In this document: positions 56,275-64,000 of the stretch, piece by piece
Layout of the letters: each line of letters starts with the position of its first letter
Numbering within the stretch: position 1 is the stretch's first letter
NCBI RefSeq assembly: GCF_000331305.1
Contig: NZ_KB217478.1
Span: 3,933,315 to 3,997,314, forward strand
Direction: 5' to 3'
Length of the DNA: 64,000 bases
From: Calothrix sp. PCC 7103
GTDB taxonomy: Bacteria; Cyanobacteriota; Cyanobacteriia; Cyanobacteriales; Nostocaceae
Program-made: the position numbers and the translations under genes
The notes under the pieces: generated by a model
What the model was told of the DNA's origin: nothing
The model's database searches: none
The model's input: the letters and a program-made list of their open reading frames with translations, nothing else

Positions 56275-57057
56275 TTATTTGCCGATTAGTTTTACAAAGC
56301 CAATACCACCGAAGTATAAAACTAATACTGCACCTGCTAGTAAGCTTTGTGTTAAAGGGTCAGTGGAGGGTGTGAGAACGGCGCCTAAAACAACTGCTCC
56401 CATAATTACAGCACGCCACCCTGCTAACATTTGTGCTGATGAGACGATATTTAAAGCACCAAGCAGCATTTGTACGATAGGGATTTGAAACGCTAACCCT
56501 GTGCTAAACAAAAGTAATAAAATAAACTCGAAATATTTTTCGATAGACCAAGATTGTTCGACGACATCGGCGCCGTAGCTGATAAAAAAGTTTAAAGCTG
56601 CTGGAATTAATAAAAGGTATGCGAATACTAGCCCACCGAGAAATAGTATACTTGAACCAAAAACTATAGGTGCCAGCAAACGACGTTCTTTACGTGTGAG
56701 TCCAGGCAAAACGAATTGAACGATTTGATAGAGAATGAAGGGACTGGCGATTACTAAACCGCTGTATCCAGCGACTTTGATGGAGACAAAGAAAAACTCT
56801 CCGGGCGCCAACTGTAAAAATTTGATACCGTGTGCAGGGACTTCGAGAAGCTTGACCAGCGGTTTTACAGCGATAAAACAGCCAACTGCTGATATGACAA
56901 CTGCCATTAACGAGTAAAAAATTCGTAGTCTTAGTTCCTCGAGATGGTCGAAGAGCGACATTTCGACTTCGTAAGGTAACTCGTTATCGGGGCTATCTGA
57001 GTCATTCCCTTCGAGGTCAATATCGGGTGTAGTTGCTGCGTCGTTAGATGTCGTCAT
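56275..57057 (-). CDS. tatC: Twin-arginine translocase subunit TatC
   Basis: TatC is the membrane receptor of the twin-arginine export system, which moves folded proteins across the plasma and thylakoid membranes. From the ATG at 57057 the 260-residue protein has an acidic N-terminus, then [15 protein letters not shown] (the conserved signal-peptide-binding face), six membrane helices, the conserved [12 protein letters not shown] cytosolic loop (about 125-136) and [17 protein letters not shown] near the end. An open frame 29 codons longer exists, but its sequence lacks family similarity. Convergent with leuA, separated by a palindromic repeat. The family length is 240-260, so this start fits. 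Confidence 0.95.
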   Translation of the reverse strand: MTTSNDAATTPDIDLEGNDSDSPDNELPYEVEMSLFDHLEELRLRIFYSLMAVVISAVGCFIAVKPLVKLLEVPAHGIKFLQLAPGEFFFVSIKVAGYSGLVIASPFILYQIVQFVLPGLTRKERRLLAPIVFGSSILFLGGLVFAYLLLIPAALNFFISYGADVVEQSWSIEKYFEFILLLLFSTGLAFQIPIVQMLLGALNIVSSAQMLAGWRAVIMGAVVLGAVLTPSTDPLTQSLLAGAVLVLYFGGIGFVKLIGK

Positions 57058-57392
57058 GAGTCGCGAGTAGCTGAGTGGGTAGTCGTTAGGCAGAAGCCTA
57101 TTAACTATTGTATCTATTGTATATATGGCAGCAGTCGCTACCAACTTTTTTTGTGTTCAACCTCGAATTTCATCCGGTTTTGCTAAGGTTTTGTGTGCAT
57201 AAATGAGTAGGAAGTCGAATTGTAACAATTCAAATTTTTTATTTGTAGCTTGGAATTCGGCGCCTGGAACTGAATATTAGTATATTAAGTCAATCACAAA
57301 ATCAATCACAAAACATACGATGCTCAGTTCTTTTTATCACAATTATCATCGTCGCATCTACCAGCATATTCATTTTTTTGCTGGGGTTTTAT

Positions 57393-57617
57393 ATGAGTCG
57401 AATTACTTGTCTCGGAATGATGATATTACCTGTATTTTTATGTAATATAGGTGAGAGTTTTGCTGTTCTAACGTCATCGGTTTTAAACCAAGGCGCCCAT
57501 CAAACAGCTAATGTATTTATACCGCAAAACCATAAATCACAGTCAAAAAGTTATTTAGTTGCCGCACGCGACGAAAAAATTCAAGACTGTTTACGTCTAG
57601 GAAATTGCAAAGATTGA
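57393..57617 (+). CDS. Small secreted protein, function unknown
   Basis: A 74-residue protein from the ATG at 57393. Residues 1-25 (MSRITCLGMMILPVFLCNIG) look like a signal peptide with a possible cleavage near SFA-VL. The mature part of about 45 residues has VAARDEKIQDCLRLGNCKD, including two Cys that could form a disulfide. Many cyanobacteria encode such small secreted proteins with a C-terminal CxxxxNC motif, but I cannot name a family. No close neighbour is on the same strand. The coding call is moderate. Confidence 0.45.
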   Translation: MSRITCLGMMILPVFLCNIGESFAVLTSSVLNQGAHQTANVFIPQNHKSQSKSYLVAARDEKIQDCLRLGNCKD

Positions 57618-58213
57618 TACACAATTATTTTTAGCCAAAGTTTAACATTACTTGTATACTTTGCTTAAAGTATTAAAGAGCGGACTGAGCTTTCGTGTGT
57701 TTTTATTTTTGTAGAACATTCATACTTAAATACTTAATTGAGCTAACTTTAATTATGTCTCTTAGACTGGTCGCTATAAATATTTTTTGATTTATATTTT
57801 AAGTTGTAATAGTATAGATTTTTGCTAAGTAAATTAGATAAGGGGGATATTTAAAAAAAATAAAATCTAATATTTTATTTTTGGTAGTTAATCTCTTTTT
57901 TTTAGAAGTAAGTATCATATTTATCAAGCGGCAAAGTCAAGATTTGCCTAATTTTGTGTAATTGTAAAAATAAGACATTAAAGGATATGTACCTAATATA
58001 AATAAACCAAAATTAGATGTGTTTGTAAAGCGTTTTAATTACAAATCCGAAAATTAAAGTTTGGAAGTTGTGTTTTTAAATTGGATGCATCAAAGCTAAT
58101 TACTAATGCGCTCTCATGTTTGGGGCTTGCGCTTTTAACTGTTTTCTGTTAGCCATTAACAATTAGCCGTTCGTTTATAACGATTATCTGTCAACTAGTA
58201 AGTTATATTGGTT
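57618..58213. other. Intergenic region of about 600 bp, AT-rich, no gene seen
   Basis: Very AT-rich, with many T-runs and A-runs (AAAAAAAATAAAATC, near 57855) and no coding stretch. The right part contains GTTAGCCATTAACAATTAGCC, resembling the TTAGCAATTAGCAATT stretch near 28335. It presumably contains the promoter of the ATPase/STAND operon. Confidence 0.5.
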
Positions 58214-59557
58214 ATGCTCTTAGATTTAGATAGATTTTATCAAGCGTGCAATCCGAGCAGACCGCTAATGATGGAAAACGCTGTAGACCGAAGCTACTAT
58301 ATTGATTTTGCACAAGTGCGGGGTGGTAAAATCATTGAGGCTTTAGGGCGTACTATCACTCGGATTTCACCTAATACTCCTACTTGCCAACTGTTTACAG
58401 GTCATATTGGCTGCGGTAAATCAACTGAATTATGGCGCCTGAAGGCAGAGTTGGAACAAGCTGGTTTTCATGTCGTCTATTTTGAATCCACGCAAGTTTT
58501 GGATGTTGTGGATTTGGATGTGACTGATATTTTGATAGCAATTGCAGGTCAAGTTAGCGAAAGTCTCGAAGCAATCAATATTCGGCTGAAACCCGGATAT
58601 TTTAACAAGCTGTTTGGAGAAATCGTTAATTTTCTGCAAACACCACTCGATTTGGAACTGCAAGGTGAATTATCGGTGGGTATTGCAAAAATTACTGCCA
58701 AAACTAAAGAAAGTCCGAATCTACGGCGCCGACTACGCGATTATTTAGAACCACGCACCGAAAATATCTTAAACTCAATTAACCAGGAATTGTTAGCACG
58801 CGCGATTACTGAGTTGAAAGCGAAAGGCAAAAAAGGACTCGTTGTTATCGTCGATAACCTCGACCGGGTGGACATTCGACCCTTACCTTCGGGACGTTCT
58901 TTACCTGAACATCTATTTATTGACCGTGGTGAACAGCTTCGTAAGCTAAATTGCCATGTTGTTTATACAATTCCTTTGGCTTTAACTTTCTCGAACGATA
59001 GCGTTCATCTTCAGCAACGCTTGGGTGGTGGTGTTGCTCCTCAAGTGTTACCGATGATACCTGTAAGACAGCGTACAGGAGAAATTAATGGTGTCGGATT
59101 ATCATTAATGCGGCAAATGGTATTAGCGCGTGCTTTTCCTGATATTCCTATAATTGATAGACTGGGGTTAATAAAAGAAGTATTCGATAGCCAAGAAACA
59201 CTCGATAGGTTGTGTTTAATCAGTGGCGGTCATGTTCGGGATTTACTCGGACTGCTATTTGTTTGTGTACGCGAACAAGACCCACCTTTTGACCGCGATT
59301 GTGTAGAAATGGTGATTCGGCGCCATCGTGATTTTCGCGCAAATCCGATTGACTCAGAAGAATGGGATTTGATATTTCAGGTTGTCAAAGAACAAAAAGT
59401 CAAGGGTGATATTGAATACCACACTTTATTACGCAGTTTATTTGTGTTCGAGTACCGGGATTGTGAAGGTGCATGGTTTGCAGTCAACCCAGTTTTAGCA
59501 GAAACGCAGAAGTTTAAGTCATGGTTGAAAAAAGCCCCTTTTACTCAGAAAATGTAA
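58214..59557 (+). CDS. P-loop ATPase, first gene of a STAND-associated operon
   Basis: A 447-residue AAA-like ATPase. Walker A is GHIGCGKST (about 63-71), Walker B VVIVDNLDRVD (about 210-220). The helical linker between them contains RRRLRDYLEPRTENILNSIN. The C-terminal half includes GGHVRDLLGLLF and FEYRDCEGAWFAVNPVL, shared with cyanobacterial proteins annotated as AAA-like. There is no membrane segment. The ATG at 58214 is preferred to an in-frame TTG six bases upstream. Its 3' end overlaps the next gene by 37 bp in another frame, so the two are co-translated. It is likely the regulatory or oligomerising partner of the STAND-WD40 protein. Confidence 0.82.
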   Translation: MLLDLDRFYQACNPSRPLMMENAVDRSYYIDFAQVRGGKIIEALGRTITRISPNTPTCQLFTGHIGCGKSTELWRLKAELEQAGFHVVYFESTQVLDVVDLDVTDILIAIAGQVSESLEAINIRLKPGYFNKLFGEIVNFLQTPLDLELQGELSVGIAKITAKTKESPNLRRRLRDYLEPRTENILNSINQELLARAITELKAKGKKGLVVIVDNLDRVDIRPLPSGRSLPEHLFIDRGEQLRKLNCHVVYTIPLALTFSNDSVHLQQRLGGGVAPQVLPMIPVRQRTGEINGVGLSLMRQMVLARAFPDIPIIDRLGLIKEVFDSQETLDRLCLISGGHVRDLLGLLFVCVREQDPPFDRDCVEMVIRRHRDFRANPIDSEEWDLIFQVVKEQKVKGDIEYHTLLRSLFVFEYRDCEGAWFAVNPVLAETQKFKSWLKKAPFTQKM

Positions 59558-62500
59558 TAGCAGCCAATGAGCGCGCTGTTAATAGTTTGCGTCGTGCAAT
59601 CACATTTTCAAGTGGACAGTTCTCACTCTGTTTAGTGGGTTGTAACTATAGCTTTTTGCGTCAAAAGATGCTGCGGCGCCTGGAAGAAGAAATAGGTGAT
59701 GGTTATCGAATTCATAAGGTAACGCTAAAAAGCAATGCGATTAGTTTATATTCGACAATTCACTCCGAAATAGGGAGTTCCCAACCTTCAGCTTTAATGA
59801 TTTTGGGTTTGGAGTCGGTAGAAGAACTCGATGATTTACTGCGAACCATTAACCATATTCGTGATGAATTCCGTAAACGCCATCCTTTCCCGATGGTGTT
59901 TTGGGTTAATGATGAACTGCTGCGAAAACTGCGGCGGTTCGCACCAGATTTTACTAGTTGGGCAGCAACTCCTATTCGCTTCGAGCTGACTACTCAGGAG
60001 TTGCAAGATTTTTTGAAGACAAAAACTAATTCGCTGTTCGCCAAAATTTTAGATATTAATGGTGTTCCAGAAGGTGAGCATTCTCACACCACGCTTGGAC
60101 AAGTTTGGGATTATAGTAGTTACGAATTTCGCTCTTGTATCAAAGAGTTACAGCATCGTGGTATCGAACTTGAGGCGGAACTAAACGCTTCAGTTCAATT
60201 TATTGCTGGGTTAGATTTTTATGCCAGCAACCGTATTGATTTAGCTATTGAATATTTTCAGGAAAGTTTAAAGTTTTGGGTTTCTTCTTCTGCCTTCCCT
60301 ATTCCCTCTGCTCCTCTTTTTAGTTATCCTCCTGTTCCTCCTTCAATATTCTTGCTTCGTCAAGGAGTATTACTTTTCTATTTAGGACTCAGTTATTACC
60401 GTTTAGCTGAACGGGTACATGTAGAACATCAAGAACGCTGGCAAGAAGCTAAGTGTTACTTACAACAGTGCCTTGATGTTTTTGAAGCCGCTCGGCGCCC
60501 AGATTTAACGGCTCAAATTATTGGACTTTTAGCCGATGTTTTGCAACACGTGAAATTATGGGATGAGTTGCAACAACTAGCATTAAAGTCACAAAATTTA
60601 CATCATGATTATGGTACTCATTTTCAGCTTGCTTGTGATTCTGGGTTCTTAGCGCAGGTTGCTATAGCTAGAGAAAATTGGGTTATTGCTAGCAAACAAG
60701 CGCGTGTGGCATTATTGCGACTCGATGAAGCGTCTAAACATAATGACTCGCAACCAAATTCGTTTCCTTTATTAAAAGAACAAATATATCGTCTTACTTT
60801 AGCCAAAGCATTACAGCGTCAAGGTGAACAGAAAAATGCTTTGGAACAAATAGAGTTAGCTAGTAAAGACTTAGAAGCTGCTTTAGAAAACAGTGATTAT
60901 AGATACGAAGTATATAAGTATATTCGTTTATTGCGATGGTTACGTGGGTTGTATTTTGAATTAGGACGCTATCTTGAAGCTTTTGTAATACGGCAAAAGC
61001 GACGTTCGGTCGAACAACAGTATGGGTTGCGTGCGTTTATTGGAGCAGGTCGGTTAAAACCACAGCGTCATGCAACTACCGCAATAGTTAATTCTCCGGT
61101 ACCGAGTGGTAGTGTTGCTTTAGAAATAATCGCTTCTGGTAGACAAAGGGATGTACAAAATTTAATTGCCAGAATTAGCCGTCCCGACCAAAAGTTAACG
61201 GTTATACATGGTCATAGTGGAGTTGGTAAAAGTTCCACTGTCACTGCTGGGTTAGTCCCGGCACTTCAACAGCGGGCAATAGGCGACCAAATTGCTGTAC
61301 CCGTAGTTTTACGAGTATATACAGATTGGATACAAGAATTAGGCACAGCTTTAAGTAATGCTATTGCTTCAATAACGCCTGTTACAGTTCGTAAAGCAGC
61401 ACTTGAAGAAGATATTCTACCATACCCGAATACACCAATTACAATCGATGGGGTTTTAGAACTATTACAGCAAAATGCCCAAAATCGTATTATTACAGTA
61501 TTAATTTTTGACCAGGTAGAAGAGTTTTTCTCTGGTTGTAATAAACCTGTTCAACTAGCTGAGTTCGACAAGTTTTTATGCGACTCTATGGATGTAGCAT
61601 TTGTAAAAGTAATTTTGTCTTTACGTGAAGATTACTTACACAAATTATTAGAGTTTAAACATTTAGAAAAAATTGCACCAGTTAACGAAAATATTTTAGA
61701 TAAAAGTATCCGTTATCAATTAAAGAACTTTTCGCGCCAAGATGCATCATCGGTAATTCGTGAATTAACACAACGTTCGCAATATAATATTGAACCCGAA
61801 TTAATCGATGCTTTAGTTGATGATTTATCTGCGGAATTGGGGGAAGTACGACCAATTGAGTTGCAAGTAGTAGGCGCCCAACTTCAAGATGAGCGAATTT
61901 TAACCCTTGCTAAATATCAGCAGTTTCGTCCAAATAAGTTAATTCAAAGATATTTAGCAGAATTAATCAGCGACTGCGGTAAAGAAAATGAACGTGCTGC
62001 ATTTTTAGTATTATATTTACTGACAGACGAAAATAATAAGCGTCCATTTAAAACTCGCGCGGAATTAGCAATAGAACTTGCAGAATTAGAAGATGTCAAT
62101 AAATTAGAATTAGTATTAGAAATATTAGTACGTTCAGGATTAGTAGTGCTTTATCCTGATGTCCCCGAACGCTACCAGTTAATTCACGATTACCTTGTTG
62201 ATTTAATTCGCAGTCTTCAACAAACTGAACTTAGCTTGCAAGAACAAGTTAAACAACTACGCGCACAAGTACAAACTAACGAACAAGAAATTTCTCGTTT
62301 AGAAAGCGCACTTCGCCATAACAAACAAGGTAAAATTCCCGCAGAACATCAAGTTACTGGTTCTGATTTACTAAGCGAATTAAAGGAACTGCGAAAACGC
62401 GATGAATTAAGTCGTATTGAACGTGAACGTTTACTTTCGGAAATTGAACAGCAAAAGTTACAAGCAGAACTTCTTGAAACTGAAAAACTGCGTACTAGCC

Positions 62501-64000
62501 AAGTAAAAACGAATCGCTTACTTAAAAATGCCCTTGTTGCCTCAGTTCTGGGTATCGTACTATTAATGGGTTCTATTTGGACTGCTTTTTCTACTGGACG
62601 TAAAGCTGTTATTACCGCTAGCGTTGCAGCAAGTGTATCGAGTGAAGCTTTATTTGCTTTGGGCAAAGATATTGATGCTTTACGTGAAGGATTGCGCGCA
62701 GGTAGAAAAATTGATAACGTACTTTTACCTGATGAGGAAACGAAGCAAATCGTTAGAACAGCGCTTTATCAAGCAACTTACGGAATGCGGGTGCGTGAAA
62801 TCAACCGTTTAGAAGGACATTTAGCTGATATAAATAGTGTTGTATTTAGTCCTAATAATCAGTTAATTGCTTCTGCGAGTAGTGATGGAACAGTTCGACT
62901 TTGGCAGGCAAATGGTAAAAAATTACGTGTATTAAAAGGGCATAGTAAGCGTGTTAATAGTGTCGCATTTAGTCCTGATGGTAAAATGCTAGTTTCTGGG
63001 AGTGCCGATAAAACCGTTAAAGTGTGGACTATTGACGGTACATTGTTAAAAACATTTCCACATAACGAAGTAGTAAATAGCGTCACGTTTAGTCCCGATG
63101 GTAAAGTTATTGCGTCGGGAGGTGCTGACAACCTTATTCGGTTATGGAATAAAGAAGGGAAAGTACTTACGACTTTATCAGGACATACAAAAGCTGTTAC
63201 AAGTTTAGCGTGGGCGGCAGATGGTAGTATGATTGCTTCGGCAGGAGCGCGCGGCGACAATACAGTCAAGTTATGGAGTCGTGATGGAAAGCTGCTACAA
63301 ACATTGAAAGGACATAGTGATACGGTTTTTGCTGTAGCTTGGGCAGCGAATAGTAATATGTTGGCATCAGCAAGTTCGGATGGAACTGTAAAGCTGTGGA
63401 GTCGCGATGGAAAATTACTCAATTCAATACCAGCACATAAGCAAGCAGTAATGAGTGTTGCTTTCAGTCCAGATGGAAAAACTTTAGCTTCAGCTAGTTG
63501 GGATAAAACAGTAAAACTGTGGAGACTTGACGGAACCATAGATAAACCTATAGAGCAACCGCTAGAAACTTTGAAAGGAAACAATGATTGGGTAACTAGC
63601 GTTAGTTTTAGCAGTGATGGACAAACTCTAGCTTCCACGAGTCGTGACACCAAAATTAGACTGTGGCGTTGGAAATATCTACCCATAAAGAGTATCCAAG
63701 CACACAGTGAACCAGTAACAATGTTAACTTATTCTCCCTCTGGTGATGCAATTGCCGATTCAAGCGAAGACGGCACTGTGAAAATACGGAGTGCAAATGG
63801 TAAGTTACAATATGATTTAACTGGACACAAAGGTGCGGTTTGGGATATAAGTTTTAGCCCAGATGGTCAAACTATAGCTTCTGCATCAAGTGATGAAACA
63901 GTAAAGTTATGGAGTCGCAACGGTAAGCTTATCAATACTTTAGAGGGCCATGTTGGTGGAGTATTAAGTGTTGATTGGATGCCTAATGGAAAAATATTAG
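59521..64000 (+). CDS. Giant STAND-type NTPase with TPR-like region, membrane segment and WD40 repeats (partial)
   Basis: Starts at the ATG at 59521, 37 bp inside the upstream ATPase gene, and continues in one open frame past the window end (1493 codons visible). Order of domains: residues 1-190, a P-loop-like domain with a degenerate Walker A (VGCNYSFLRQ) and a Walker B-like strand (LMILGLESVEEL). About 210-520, a helical TPR-like region. About 560-860, a canonical STAND ATPase with Walker A GHSGVGKSST and Walker B VLIFDQVEEFF. About 905-1000, coiled coil. About 1004-1025, a membrane helix. From about 1090, at least ten WD40 blades, still running at the end. This is the NLR-like design of sensor propeller plus STAND switch. 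Its role is unproven; conflict or signalling is likely. Confidence 0.85.
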   Translation, partial: MVEKSPFYSENVIAANERAVNSLRRAITFSSGQFSLCLVGCNYSFLRQKMLRRLEEEIGDGYRIHKVTLKSNAISLYSTIHSEIGSSQPSALMILGLESVEELDDLLRTINHIRDEFRKRHPFPMVFWVNDELLRKLRRFAPDFTSWAATPIRFELTTQELQDFLKTKTNSLFAKILDINGVPEGEHSHTTLGQVWDYSSYEFRSCIKELQHRGIELEAELNASVQFIAGLDFYASNRIDLAIEYFQESLKFWVSSSAFPIPSAPLFSYPPVPPSIFLLRQGVLLFYLGLSYYRLAERVHVEHQERWQEAKCYLQQCLDVFEAARRPDLTAQIIGLLADVLQHVKLWDELQQLALKSQNLHHDYGTHFQLACDSGFLAQVAIARENWVIASKQARVALLRLDEASKHNDSQPNSFPLLKEQIYRLTLAKALQRQGEQKNALEQIELASKDLEAALENSDYRYEVYKYIRLLRWLRGLYFELGRYLEAFVIRQKRRSVEQQYGLRAFIGAGRLKPQRHATTAIVNSPVPSGSVALEIIASGRQRDVQNLIARISRPDQKLTVIHGHSGVGKSSTVTAGLVPALQQRAIGDQIAVPVVLRVYTDWIQELGTALSNAIASITPVTVRKAALEEDILPYPNTPITIDGVLELLQQNAQNRIITVLIFDQVEEFFSGCNKPVQLAEFDKFLCDSMDVAFVKVILSLREDYLHKLLEFKHLEKIAPVNENILDKSIRYQLKNFSRQDASSVIRELTQRSQYNIEPELIDALVDDLSAELGEVRPIELQVVGAQLQDERILTLAKYQQFRPNKLIQRYLAELISDCGKENERAAFLVLYLLTDENNKRPFKTRAELAIELAELEDVNKLELVLEILVRSGLVVLYPDVPERYQLIHDYLVDLIRSLQQTELSLQEQVKQLRAQVQTNEQEISRLESALRHNKQGKIPAEHQVTGSDLLSELKELRKRDELSRIERERLLSEIEQQKLQAELLETEKLRTSQVKTNRLLKNALVASVLGIVLLMGSIWTAFSTGRKAVITASVAASVSSEALFALGKDIDALREGLRAGRKIDNVLLPDEETKQIVRTALYQATYGMRVREINRLEGHLADINSVVFSPNNQLIASASSDGTVRLWQANGKKLRVLKGHSKRVNSVAFSPDGKMLVSGSADKTVKVWTIDGTLLKTFPHNEVVNSVTFSPDGKVIASGGADNLIRLWNKEGKVLTTLSGHTKAVTSLAWAADGSMIASAGARGDNTVKLWSRDGKLLQTLKGHSDTVFAVAWAANSNMLASASSDGTVKLWSRDGKLLNSIPAHKQAVMSVAFSPDGKTLASASWDKTVKLWRLDGTIDKPIEQPLETLKGNNDWVTSVSFSSDGQTLASTSRDTKIRLWRWKYLPIKSIQAHSEPVTMLTYSPSGDAIADSSEDGTVKIRSANGKLQYDLTGHKGAVWDISFSPDGQTIASASSDETVKLWSRNGKLINTLEGHVGGVLSVDWMPNGKIL

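Noticed and set aside
62859-63686. 275-codon open frame antisense to the WD40 repeats
   Set aside because: Its periodic Ser/Leu/Pro-rich sequence mirrors the tandem WD40 blades on the other strand, so it is a shadow frame.

Overview
The window is chromosomal DNA of a cyanobacterium, most likely a filamentous heterocyst-forming (Nostocales-type) species. Marker genes are psbI (photosystem II), a ferredoxin-dependent divinyl reductase of the BciB type, a CIRCE plus K-box controlled groESL operon, a DUF3769 outer-membrane protein, cyanobacterial-type GAF and CHASE2 signalling proteins, and many short palindromic intergenic repeats typical of these genomes. The usual HIP1 octamer GCGATCGC was not seen, but the palindrome GGCGCC occurs about 100 times by eye in 64 kb, mostly inside genes, so this genome appears to use a different highly iterated palindrome.

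Layout. 1-10.7 kb: proline-rich proteins, an LptD-like outer membrane protein, psbI, pyrB, mgtE, a possible structured small RNA upstream of mgtE, and a large GH15/phosphorylase-kinase-like protein. 10.8-14.5 kb: an accessory island with a J-domain protein, a glycine-zipper/WD40 fusion, a coiled-coil protein, a 5'-truncated DUF2887 (Rpn-like) nuclease and a DUF1877 protein. 14.7-30.1 kb: core metabolism and division (bciB, ftsI, an FtsL-like protein, glgB), a PAS histidine kinase, a hydrolase, a DUF99 protein, a LuxR-type response regulator and groESL. 30.2-35.1 kb: a decaying accessory zone with an orphan YgiT-type zinc finger, fragments of a WD40 protein and of a CbbX/SpoVK-type AAA+ ATPase, a DUF1902 (HicB-like) pseudogene with one nonsense codon, a TnpB-related protein, two tandem tRNA-like structures carrying related inserts, and two tiny overlapping genes. 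35.5-57.1 kb: mostly core genes (pyrD, a GAF sensor, a DUF2256 protein, iaaA, glmU, a REC/HD-GYP protein, mnmD, a rhodanese, a beta-barrel-like protein, a FecR-domain protein with 27 tandem 7-residue repeats, a CHASE2 Ser/Thr kinase, an NYN-domain protein, leuA, tatC). 57.4-64.0 kb: a P-loop ATPase overlapping a very large STAND-ATPase/WD40 protein that runs off the window.

How the genes fit together. The core parts cover pyrimidine synthesis (pyrB, pyrD), glycogen branching (glgB, perhaps the GH15 protein), cell wall (glmU, ftsI and the FtsL-like protein), chlorophyll and photosystem II, and protein folding and export (groESL, tatC). The more novel material is the terminal ATPase/STAND-WD40 operon, the tandem tRNA-like RNAs next to a TnpB-related gene, a 118-bp imperfect-palindrome element present three times, the three-way-junction RNA upstream of mgtE, and several single-nonsense-codon pseudogenes.
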